Part shown: positions 1 through 6,669 of the stretch, piece by piece
Layout: each line of letters begins with the position of its first letter
How positions within the stretch are numbered: the first letter of the stretch is position 1
NCBI GenBank assembly: GCA_045536015.1
Contig: JAZSMS010000069.1
Location: forward strand, 1-8,236
Reading direction: 5' to 3'
DNA from: JAZSMS01 sp045536015
GTDB lineage: Bacteria; Bacillota; Clostridia; Christensenellales; QALW01
DNA length: 8,236 bases
Notes under the pieces: generated by a model
What the model was told of the DNA's origin: nothing
Database searches by the model: none
Seen by the model: only the letters and a program-made list of their open reading frames with translations
Translations under genes and position numbers: made by a program

Positions 1-479
1 CCGGTGGCGGCAAGGTTTTGCTTGCCTACTGCCACCATATTTTTCGCCGCATCAACGTGGCAAACCGAAGCGCCTGCCGAAGCACACGCAACGGTTGCAC
101 CGCCGGTATAACCAAAAAGGTTAAGCACGTTTATAGGTCTGTTAGCTTCTTTAATTTTTTTACGCATCCACGCCCAGTTAGCCGCTTGCTCGGGGAAAAG
201 TCCCGTATGCTTAAAGCCCATAGGCTTAATGCAAAATGTTAAATCTTCCCACGAAACTGTCCATTGTTCAGGCATACTTTTATTAAAGGTCCATGAGCCG
301 CCGCCTGATGAAGAACGTGAATAAACGGCGTGTATTTCTTTTTTATTGGGAGTCTTAGTGTACGGCCAGATGGTCTGAGGATCGGGGCGCAGAAGGTAAA
401 TATCCTTCCAGCGCTCCAATTTCATACCTTCGCCGGTATCAATAAGCTCGTAATCAAGCCAATTTTCAGCTATAAACAT
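1..479 (-). CDS. Class I SAM-dependent RNA methyltransferase, RlmI-like (COG1092), 3' end outside window
   Basis: Only the first 159 codons are in the window; the gene continues past base 1. The ATG at 479-477 lies one base after the ileS stop codon, with a GGAAAAGG ribosome-binding stretch inside the ileS 3' end, so translation is probably coupled to ileS. The visible protein has a short N-terminal region (about 1-80) and then the family block GFKHTGLFPEQAANW (residues 88-102). SAM-binding motif I follows, NLFGYTGGATVACASAGA at 120-137, then the acidic end of strand 2 (HVDAAKNMV, 141-149; D143 is the likely ribose-binding residue). This pattern matches Firmicutes relatives of RlmI, the 23S rRNA cytosine-5 methyltransferase. 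It lacks an obvious N-terminal PUA domain, so the exact RNA target is uncertain. Catalytic residues downstream of motif II cannot be seen. Methyltransferase family membership is secure; rRNA as substrate is an inference from the family and from its place behind a tRNA synthetase. Confidence 0.88.
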   Translation of the reverse strand, partial: MFIAENWLDYELIDTGEGMKLERWKDIYLLRPDPQTIWPYTKTPNKKEIHAVYSRSSSGGGSWTFNKSMPEQWTVSWEDLTFCIKPMGFKHTGLFPEQAANWAWMRKKIKEANRPINVLNLFGYTGGATVACASAGASVCHVDAAKNMVAVGKQNLAAT

Positions 480-480
480 A

Positions 481-3400
481 TTATACCTTTTCCATTGAAA
501 GCACGCACTTTTTATCGTTGATGCTCCACTCTTTAGCATTTGTCTTGGGAGAATCAACGGTAAGCGAATCAGCTAAGCAATCGTGCATAATGTCCTGCCT
601 AAAATCAAGTGCTATCTGCGATAATTCTGCATCAGCCTCAATATTAAGTGCAATGTGGTCGGTAACCTCAAAGCCTGTTTCCTTACGCATTGTCTGAACC
701 TTTGAGATAAGCTCGCGCATATAGCCTTCACGTATAAGCTCATCGGTTAAGTTGTTATCAAGAACTACTGTAACTTCGCCATCGGTCTGCGCAGTAAAGC
801 CTGACTTGTTAGCGGGGGTTATAAGTAAATCGTCGTTAGTTAAAACAACCTCTTGACCGTTGATATCAAGCTTAATTTCGTTATTTTTTACAAGCTCGGC
901 GTAAAGAGCGCTGCCGTTTGCACTTGCAAGCGCCTTGCCGATAAGACCAACAAGCTTGCCGTATTTAGGACCAACGGTTCTAAGCTGAGGCTTAAAGGTG
1001 TAGGTAATAAAGTCGGAAGAATCGTCGGTAAACTTAACCTCTTTAACGTTAAGCTCATCTTCAATTTCACGGCAGAACATTTCAGGAAGCACACGCGAGC
1101 CGCTGATAAACAAGGTTTGAAGCGGTTGACGGTTTTTGATGTTTGCATCGTTTCTGCACGAACGTCCAAGGTAAACTGCTTTTAAAAGATAATCCATATT
1201 TTCTTCAAGTTCTTTGTCAATCCAAGCCTCGTTTGCCTTGGGGAAGTCGCAAAGATGAACACTTTCGGGCATTTGGGGCGAAACCGAACCAACGATATTG
1301 CGATAAATTTCTTCTGCAATAAAGGGAGTGTAGGGTGCAGTTAAAAGAGTAAGCGTTTCTAAAACGGTATAAAGCGTCATATAAGCGTTAATCTTATCCT
1401 GCGTCATTTCATTGCCCCAGTAACGCTCTCTGCCACGGCGAACGTACCAGTTTGAAAGCTCATCAACAAAGTCGCCAAGAGCTCTTGCGGTTTCGGTAAT
1501 GTGATAGTTTTCAAGCCCCTCGTCAATAAACTTAACAAGCGACTGTAAGCGCGAAAGTATCCACTTATCCATAACCGAAAGCTTATCGTATTCAAGAGTA
1601 TAATCGTTAGGATTAAACTTATCAATTTCGGCGTACATAACGTAGAAGGCATAGGTATTCCAGAGAGTACCCATATATTTACGCTGTGCCTCACTTACTG
1701 CTTCGGCATAGAAGCGTGAGGGAAGCCACGGAGCAGAGCCGGTGTAGAAGTACCATCTAACCGCATCGGCACCCTGAACGTCTAAAATGCTCCAGGGGTC
1801 AACAACGTTGCCCTTGTGCTTACTCATCTTTATGCCGTCTTTATCGTTAACGTGACCTAAAACTATACAATTCTTAAAGGGAGCCTTGTCAAATAAAAGC
1901 GTAGAAATAGCAAGGAGAGTATAGAACCAACCGCGAGTCTGGTCAATAGCCTCACTTATAAAGTCGGCAGGGAATAACTTTTCAAACAAATCTTTGTTTT
2001 CAAAGGGGTAGTGCAACTGTGCAAAGGGCATTGAGCCGCTATCAAACCAGCAGTCAATAACCTCGGGCACACGGTGCATTTCCTTGCCGCACTTTTCGCA
2101 CTTAACGGTTAAGGGAGCAAGGAAAGGAAGGTGAAGCTCGATATTTTCGTCGCAACCTGTCTTTTCAGCAAGCTCTTTTTTAGAACCAATGGTAATAAAG
2201 TGTCCACATTCGCACTCCCAAACGGGTAAGGGAGTACCCCAATAACGCTCGCGCGAAAGACCCCAGTCAATAACGTTTTCAAGGAAGTTGCCCATTCTAC
2301 CGTCTTTAATACTTTCGGGAATCCAGTTAACCGAACGGTTGTTGCGGATAAGTGCTTCTTTAACGGCAGTCATCTTTATAAACCAGGTGCTTCTTGCATA
2401 GTAAATAAGGGGAGTATCGCATCTCCAGCAGAAAGGATAGCTGTGCGTAAACTCAACTGCCTTAACAAGTAGGCCTGCTTTATCAAGGTCTTCGATAATA
2501 ACCTTGTCGGCATCCTTCATAAACATTCCTGCATAGTCGGTTGCTTCTTCTACAAAGCAACCTTGTGCATTTATAAGCTGAACAAATGGTAAGTTGTTTT
2601 CTCTGCCTACACGCGCATCGTCTTCACCAAATGCGGGGGCAATATGAACTATACCCGAACCTGCATCAAGAGTAACGTATGAATCGGCAACAACGTACCA
2701 AGCGCGCTCTTTGGGCGAAACAAAGTTAAATAAAGGCTCGTAATCAATTCCGCAAAGGTCGGCACCTTTAACGGTCTTAACTACTGTGCAGCCTTCGCCA
2801 AGAGCACTTTCTAAAAGTGCGGCGGCACAGATGAAAACTTTACCGTCTTTTTGTGCATAAACGTAATCTTCTTTAGCGTTTACGCAAAGAGCAACGTTGC
2901 TGGGGAGTGTCCAAGGCGTAGTAGTCCAGGCTAAAAGATAGGTGTTATCCTCGCCTTTAACCTTAAACGAAACAAATACGCTCGTTTCTTTAACGTCTTT
3001 GTATCCTTGAGCAACTTCGTGCGAAGAAAGTGCAGTACCGCAGCGGGGGCAGTAGGGAACAACCTTGTGACCCTTATATAAAAGACCCTTGTCGGCTATT
3101 GTTTTAAGTGCCCACCATTCGCTTTCAATATAATTATCGTCGTAGGTAATGTAGGGGTTATCCATATCAACCCAGTAGCCTACGCGGTCACTCATTTTTT
3201 CCCATTCTCCCTTATATTTCCAAACGCTTTCTTTGCATTTTTGAATAAAGGGTTCTACGCCGTAATCTTCGATTTGAGGCTTACCGCTTATGCCAAGCAT
3301 TTTTTCTACCTCAAGCTCAACCGGAAGACCGTGGGTATCCCAGCCTGCTTTTCGGGCAACGTGATAGCCCTTCATCGTGCGGTAGCGAGGAATAATATCC

Positions 3401-3594
3401 TTAATAACGCGCGTAAGAATATGACCTATATGAGGCTTACCGTTAGCGGTAGGGGGACCATCATAAAAGGTGAATTCCTGCGCACCTTCATTTTTTTGTA
3501 AGCTGCGCTCAAAAACGTTGTGTTCTTTCCAATAGGTAAGAATTTCTTTTTCTCTGTCGATAAAGTTCAGAGTGGTGTCAACCTTCTTATACAT
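481..3594 (-). CDS. ileS: Isoleucyl-tRNA synthetase, IleRS2 (eukaryote-like) type
   Basis: The 1037-aa cytoplasmic enzyme charges tRNA-Ile with isoleucine and hydrolyses mischarged Val-tRNA. The start at 3594 is chosen because GGAGG (3605-3601) sits 6 nt upstream; the in-frame extension to 3675 would run through the leader terminator. Class I signatures are HIGH (H55-I-G-H58, after NGKP) and KMSKH (589-593, histidine replacing the last serine of KMSKS). The CP1 editing domain contains TTTPWTLPSN (224-233) and GSGIVHIAPAFGEDD (312-326). Cysteine pairs suited to zinc are seen at C182/C185, C389/C392, C461/C463 and C499/C502, and EVIDCWFDSG is at 511-520. The anticodon-binding helical domain (about 670-830) is followed by a long C-terminal region. 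Length above 1000 aa and the CPRCGTALSSHEVAQGYKD block (182-200) place it with the Thermus/Bacteroides-like IleRS2 group, not the roughly 920-aa IleRS1. That group is generally less sensitive to mupirocin, so resistance is inferred, not shown. It is the first gene of a T-box-controlled operon with the downstream methyltransferase. Confidence 0.97.
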   Translation of the reverse strand: MYKKVDTTLNFIDREKEILTYWKEHNVFERSLQKNEGAQEFTFYDGPPTANGKPHIGHILTRVIKDIIPRYRTMKGYHVARKAGWDTHGLPVELEVEKMLGISGKPQIEDYGVEPFIQKCKESVWKYKGEWEKMSDRVGYWVDMDNPYITYDDNYIESEWWALKTIADKGLLYKGHKVVPYCPRCGTALSSHEVAQGYKDVKETSVFVSFKVKGEDNTYLLAWTTTPWTLPSNVALCVNAKEDYVYAQKDGKVFICAAALLESALGEGCTVVKTVKGADLCGIDYEPLFNFVSPKERAWYVVADSYVTLDAGSGIVHIAPAFGEDDARVGRENNLPFVQLINAQGCFVEEATDYAGMFMKDADKVIIEDLDKAGLLVKAVEFTHSYPFCWRCDTPLIYYARSTWFIKMTAVKEALIRNNRSVNWIPESIKDGRMGNFLENVIDWGLSRERYWGTPLPVWECECGHFITIGSKKELAEKTGCDENIELHLPFLAPLTVKCEKCGKEMHRVPEVIDCWFDSGSMPFAQLHYPFENKDLFEKLFPADFISEAIDQTRGWFYTLLAISTLLFDKAPFKNCIVLGHVNDKDGIKMSKHKGNVVDPWSILDVQGADAVRWYFYTGSAPWLPSRFYAEAVSEAQRKYMGTLWNTYAFYVMYAEIDKFNPNDYTLEYDKLSVMDKWILSRLQSLVKFIDEGLENYHITETARALGDFVDELSNWYVRRGRERYWGNEMTQDKINAYMTLYTVLETLTLLTAPYTPFIAEEIYRNIVGSVSPQMPESVHLCDFPKANEAWIDKELEENMDYLLKAVYLGRSCRNDANIKNRQPLQTLFISGSRVLPEMFCREIEDELNVKEVKFTDDSSDFITYTFKPQLRTVGPKYGKLVGLIGKALASANGSALYAELVKNNEIKLDINGQEVVLTNDDLLITPANKSGFTAQTDGEVTVVLDNNLTDELIREGYMRELISKVQTMRKETGFEVTDHIALNIEADAELSQIALDFRQDIMHDCLADSLTVDSPKTNAKEWSINDKKCVLSMEKV

Positions 3595-3848
3595 TAAAAA
3601 CCTCCGTAAAATAAAAGCCCTGTGATTTTTGGAAAAACACAGGGCATAATACCACCAAAAATCCCGTACAAACATACGTTTCCGCTTAATGCGCGGAACA
3701 CATCATTGCTTAATTTGCTTTCGGCAATGCCTCTATCACTTTTAGTGAGGGCGGGTGATATCTTTTAACGCGCTTTGTGTATTTGCACCAACCATACACT
3801 CTCTAAAAAAGCGATTGATAAAAAACGTGTCCCGTTTTCGAGTTTTCG
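3595..3848 (-). promoter_or_regulatory. T-box riboswitch leader of ileS (tRNA-Ile sensing)
   Basis: The leader runs from about base 3848 down to the ileS start. On the minus strand it shows the T-box parts in order. Stem I is closed by CGGG (3834-3831) with CCCG (3755-3752). Its distal part has the AGAGAG bulge motif, then a GTGTAT/ATACAC helix (3800-3795 with 3783-3778) capped by GGTTGGTGCAA, a hallmark of T-box stem I. The probable specifier is AUC (3759-3757), an isoleucine codon, followed by A and the CCC of the closing stem. Next come a GTGA/TCAC-type hairpin (about 3752-3730), a stem III (ATTGC 3728-3724 with GCAAT 3709-3705) and a TTCCGC/GCGGAA hairpin (3698-3680). The T-box core GGTGGTA follows; its UGGU (3654-3651) can pair with the ACCA end of tRNA-Ile. 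GATTTTTGG (3663-3655) is perfectly complementary to CCAAAAATC (3632-3624), giving a candidate antiterminator exclusive with the terminator. The core deviates from the usual AGGGTGGTACCGCG downstream of TGGT. Confidence 0.92.
3607..3645 (-). terminator. T-box-controlled intrinsic terminator before ileS
   Basis: On the minus strand GCCCTGTG (3645-3638) pairs perfectly with CACAGGGC (3624-3617), followed by TTTTATTTTA (3616-3607). The loop contains the CCAAAAATC strand that can instead pair with the T-box sequence, so uncharged tRNA-Ile binding should open the terminator. It ends directly upstream of the ileS GGAGG. Confidence 0.93.
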
Positions 3849-3854
3849 TATTAC

Positions 3855-3883
3855 ATTATATATGCTTTTACATAAATTGTAAA
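3855..3883 (-). promoter_or_regulatory. Promoter of the ileS operon
   Basis: On the minus strand TTTACA (3883-3878) is separated by exactly 17 bp from a perfect TATAAT (3860-3855), a housekeeping sigma-A type promoter. Transcription should start near 3848, just upstream of T-box stem I. An inverted repeat AAATTGT/ACAATTT (3874-3880, 3894-3900) flanks the -35 box; whether it binds a protein is unknown. Confidence 0.85.
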
Positions 3884-3916
3884 GTGTTTTTTCACAATTT
3901 ATAAGGGCGTATATAA

Positions 3917-3945
3917 TTGACAAGCACCGTTAAAGGTGCTATAAT
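3917..3945 (+). promoter_or_regulatory. Consensus promoter of the PBP operon with dyad operator in the spacer
   Basis: TTGACA (3917-3922) and TATAAT (3940-3945) are both perfect and separated by the optimal 17 bp, so the promoter is expected to be very strong. The spacer plus the first base of the -10 box forms a dyad, AGCACC (3923-3928), 6-nt GTTAAA, GGTGCT (3935-3940). A protein bound there would block RNA polymerase, so this is a candidate repressor operator. It does not resemble the TACA/TGTA operators of BlaI/MecI. The transcript would start near 3952, leaving a leader of only about 19 nt with AAAGGAG (3956-3962). Confidence 0.85.
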
Positions 3946-3970
3946 TTTTGGCAATAAAGGAGATGTTTTT

Positions 3971-4552
3971 ATGGACGAAAAAAACATTCAGCGTGTAGAT
4001 AAAGGACCAGCCGCAACTTTCAGTGTGGTGGTTTTTATTATAATCTTTTTTATCGGATATATGTTTTATCCGCAAATTTCGATGATAATACCTTTTGTTG
4101 GACAAAATGTTACTATGAATACTCCTTATCAAAGCAGACCGCTTTCCGAGCAAATAAGTGAAGCAGAAAGCATAGTAATTGCCGAGGTTTCAGGCGAATC
4201 AAAGACACAGTCGGGACAGAAAAACGGTACTGCATTTGTAAGCAAAACTATTGATTTTACCGTTTTGCAAACGTTAAAGGGCGAAGAAAAACAAGACGTT
4301 TCGCTTGAAGTTTACGGCGGCTCTGCTCTTTTTTATGACAGCACAAAACGCCCCAAAAAGTATAACGTTACTTATGAAAATGAACCGGAATTTTCTAACA
4401 ATAAAACCTATATTTTGCTTTTAGATAAAAACGGAAATCTTTTAGAAGGTAAATTCAGCGTTTTGTATAAAGAGAAAAACGGAGTTTATCGCGATCATTC
4501 TGCAGGAATTTACACGCTTGATAATATTAAAAAAATGGTGGACAAGCAGTAA
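3971..4552 (+). CDS. Membrane-anchored protein of unknown function, first gene of the PBP operon
   Basis: I do not recognise this 193-aa protein. The start at 3971 follows AAAGGAG (3956-3962) at 8 nt; an upstream in-frame TTG at 3917 is the promoter -35 box and would not be transcribed. Residues 1-15 are charged and hydrophilic, residues about 16-33 (FSVVVFIIIFFIGYMFY) form one transmembrane helix or uncleaved signal anchor, and residues about 45-193 should lie outside the membrane. The exported part alternates short strands: SEAESIVIAEV (63-73), TIDFTVLQTLKGE (93-105), VSLEVYGG (110-117), KTYILLLDKNGN (145-156) and KFSVLYKEKNGVYRD (161-175). This suggests a compact beta domain; a TIMP/NTR-like OB fold is possible because that 'sensed-route ... 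VLKG ... YLLFL' rhythm recurs in Firmicutes exported proteins, but this is inference. No cysteines and no catalytic motif are evident. Its stop is 2 nt before the PBP start, so it is co-translated with the PBP and may be a partner of it. Confidence 0.9.
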   Translation: MDEKNIQRVDKGPAATFSVVVFIIIFFIGYMFYPQISMIIPFVGQNVTMNTPYQSRPLSEQISEAESIVIAEVSGESKTQSGQKNGTAFVSKTIDFTVLQTLKGEEKQDVSLEVYGGSALFYDSTKRPKKYNVTYENEPEFSNNKTYILLLDKNGNLLEGKFSVLYKEKNGVYRDHSAGIYTLDNIKKMVDKQ

Positions 4553-4554
4553 AA

Positions 4555-6648
4555 ATGAAAAGAATTATAACTAAAATTTTTATTGTGTTAGCACTTTGCT
4601 TTAGTGTAGCCGCAATATGCTCTTCGTGTGCAGGAAAATCATTCTCGGGTGCGGCAAACGCGTATTTTAACGCGTTTAAAAAGTTTGATTATCAAAAGAT
4701 GTATAACCTCTTGACCCCGGGCGCGCAAGGCAGAGTAGACTATGACGAATTTGTTGAATATCACAAAAAAGTCTATGATACGCTTAAAATACAGTCCGTA
4801 AAAATTACAAAAACGGGCTCGGTAGATAATCAAACAAGCGTTTCGTTTGAATATACTGCCGAATTTACTTCTTCCGAATACGGAACGTTTATACACGAAA
4901 TGACGCTTGAGGTATGCAAAAAGGCAGACTTTTACCTTGTTGCGTGGACTCCGGCAAACGTTGTTGAGGGTATGAACTGGAATGACCGTATATTTGCCTC
5001 GGAAACTCAAGGCGCTAGAGGAGAAATTTTTGACCGTGCGGGCAGGCTTGTAGTTAAAAACGATTATGCGGTAACTATTTATTCGGAAAAAGCAAAAATA
5101 GCAAACGTTAATGCAATGGCTACGCAGGTAGCGCAGGTGCTTGGGCTTGATATAACGCAAACCGTTCATAAATTTGAAAAATCGTACGGCGATACGGGCA
5201 TCTGGGCAACGGTGTTTAAGCAAGATTTTAGCGCCGAGCAAGAAGAAGCAATTAAAAAGATAGAAAACGTAAAGATAGATAAATCGTCTATAACACCAAT
5301 TCGCTATTATCCGTATAAAGAGGCGCTTTCACAAACGCTTGGATATGCTACTCCCGTAACAGAAGAAGATAGAGTAAGCGAAGAATATAAGTATCTTCCC
5401 GAAGGAACGCGCGTTGGCAGAAGTGGGTTAGAGCTTGCCTATGATCAATATCTTCAGCCAAAGACGGGAAAACGGATTTATCTTTTATCAGACGACAGTA
5501 AAACCAAAACCGTTTTATATGAAGAAGAAGCACGCGACGGATACGATCTTATTTTAACGGTTGATATTCTGCTTCAAAAAAATATTACGCATTATATGAA
5601 TGCCGAGTTTAAAGATGATTCGACGGGCACTGTAAATATAGTTAATCCTAAAACGGGTGCGGTGGTTTCTCTTGTAAGCTACCCAAGCTACGATGCAAAC
5701 ATCTATGCTTTTGATAAAGCAACAAATTATGGCGATTTGTTTGAAAATAAAGACACTCCGCTTTTAAACAGAAATATTTCGGGTCTCTATCCACCCGGCT
5801 CGATATTTAAGTCAATTATGGCGCTTATCGGACTTGAAACAAAAACGGTAACAACCTCAACGATATTTCCTTATGAAGACGAAATTCAATATTACACTAA
5901 CGAAAAAGAACGCTGGCGTCCAAAGGGAAGTAATTGGTCAAATTACATTGTTCGCCAATCTTTCCCAAATGCAGGAAATAAGGGAAGATTAGATATGAAC
6001 CGAGGTTTAATCTGGTCAGATAACATTTACTTTGGTTGGCTTGCTATGATGGTAGGTAAGGACGATGTTATTTCGTATGCCGAAAAGCTTGGTATAGGCG
6101 AGGCTATTCCGTTTGATTTGTCAACTAAAAAAACACAGCTTGCAAATTCGTATGCAACGCTAAACAGCCAAAAGTTACTTGCAGATACGGGCTTTGGTCA
6201 GGGCGAAATGTTGTTTACGCCCTTGCAATTATGCTGTACGTGGTCACTGTACGGAAATAACGGAACTATAATGCAACCGTATATTGTGGATAAAATTTGT
6301 TCAACAAACGAGCTTGGCGAGCACGTTGTTCTGCAGATAACCGAGCCAAAGGCATATAAGCAAAACGTATTCCCGTCTTCAACTGTTTCTACGGTGCTTT
6401 CGATACTTGAAAAAACCGCAAAAAGCGGAACAGGTAAAAGCGGTACGCTTGGCTTATGGGATACAATGACTTTTGCAGCAAAAACGGGTACTGCACAGAC
6501 AAGTGCTAACGAAACGGGCGAAATTGGCTGGTATGCAGGTCTTGTTCTCTCGGGAGGCGAGCAGGATGCAGTTCTTGTCAGCGCTGATATGGGTGATTAC
6601 AAGTTTGCGCTTGTAAAATATATATTTACGCAATTAAAATACGAATAA
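4555..6648 (+). CDS. Class B penicillin-binding protein, PBP2a (MecA)-like transpeptidase
   Basis: This 697-aa D,D-transpeptidase would cross-link peptidoglycan on the outer face of the membrane. Order: N-terminal hydrophobic segment (residues 3-22) ending in ICSSC, where C25 is a possible but atypical lipobox cysteine. An NTF2-like MecA_N domain (about 29-138) follows, ending in WTPANVVEGMNW, then the PBP dimer/pedestal region with RGEIFDR (155-161) and GRSGLELAYDQYLQ (288-301). The transpeptidase domain (about 330-697) has all three active-site motifs: S416-I-F-K419 (catalytic serine, in YPPGSIFKS), S488-D-N490 and K643-T-G-T646. Architecture and length (668 aa in S. aureus PBP2a) match the class B3 group that includes low-affinity PBPs. 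PBP2a has KSGT where this protein has KTGT. Reduced beta-lactam affinity is a family possibility that cannot be read from sequence. The gene starts 2 nt after the upstream stop with only a weak GGTGG-type site at about 12 nt, so translational coupling is likely. Confidence 0.95.
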   Translation: MKRIITKIFIVLALCFSVAAICSSCAGKSFSGAANAYFNAFKKFDYQKMYNLLTPGAQGRVDYDEFVEYHKKVYDTLKIQSVKITKTGSVDNQTSVSFEYTAEFTSSEYGTFIHEMTLEVCKKADFYLVAWTPANVVEGMNWNDRIFASETQGARGEIFDRAGRLVVKNDYAVTIYSEKAKIANVNAMATQVAQVLGLDITQTVHKFEKSYGDTGIWATVFKQDFSAEQEEAIKKIENVKIDKSSITPIRYYPYKEALSQTLGYATPVTEEDRVSEEYKYLPEGTRVGRSGLELAYDQYLQPKTGKRIYLLSDDSKTKTVLYEEEARDGYDLILTVDILLQKNITHYMNAEFKDDSTGTVNIVNPKTGAVVSLVSYPSYDANIYAFDKATNYGDLFENKDTPLLNRNISGLYPPGSIFKSIMALIGLETKTVTTSTIFPYEDEIQYYTNEKERWRPKGSNWSNYIVRQSFPNAGNKGRLDMNRGLIWSDNIYFGWLAMMVGKDDVISYAEKLGIGEAIPFDLSTKKTQLANSYATLNSQKLLADTGFGQGEMLFTPLQLCCTWSLYGNNGTIMQPYIVDKICSTNELGEHVVLQITEPKAYKQNVFPSSTVSTVLSILEKTAKSGTGKSGTLGLWDTMTFAAKTGTAQTSANETGEIGWYAGLVLSGGEQDAVLVSADMGDYKFALVKYIFTQLKYE

Positions 6649-6669
6649 CGTATCAAGAGAGGTAGAAAA

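Noticed and set aside
853..1185. Plus-strand open frames opposite ileS
   Set aside because: They are antisense to conserved ileS sequence, with no ribosome binding site or recognisable product.
3595..3675. Extension of ileS upstream to an ATG at 3675
   Set aside because: The added 27 residues would be encoded by the T-box antiterminator and terminator, lack similarity to IleRS N-termini and have no ribosome binding site, whereas the ATG at 3594 has GGAGG.
3917..3970. TTG start at 3917 for the 193-aa protein
   Set aside because: That TTG is part of the -35 TTGACA; the codons lie upstream of the predicted transcription start, and AAAGGAG fits the ATG at 3971.
4639..5241. 200-codon open frame on the minus strand inside the PBP gene
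   Set aside because: It is antisense to the MecA_N and dimer region of a clear PBP, has no ribosome binding site and reads as arginine/phenylalanine-rich low-complexity text typical of shadow frames.
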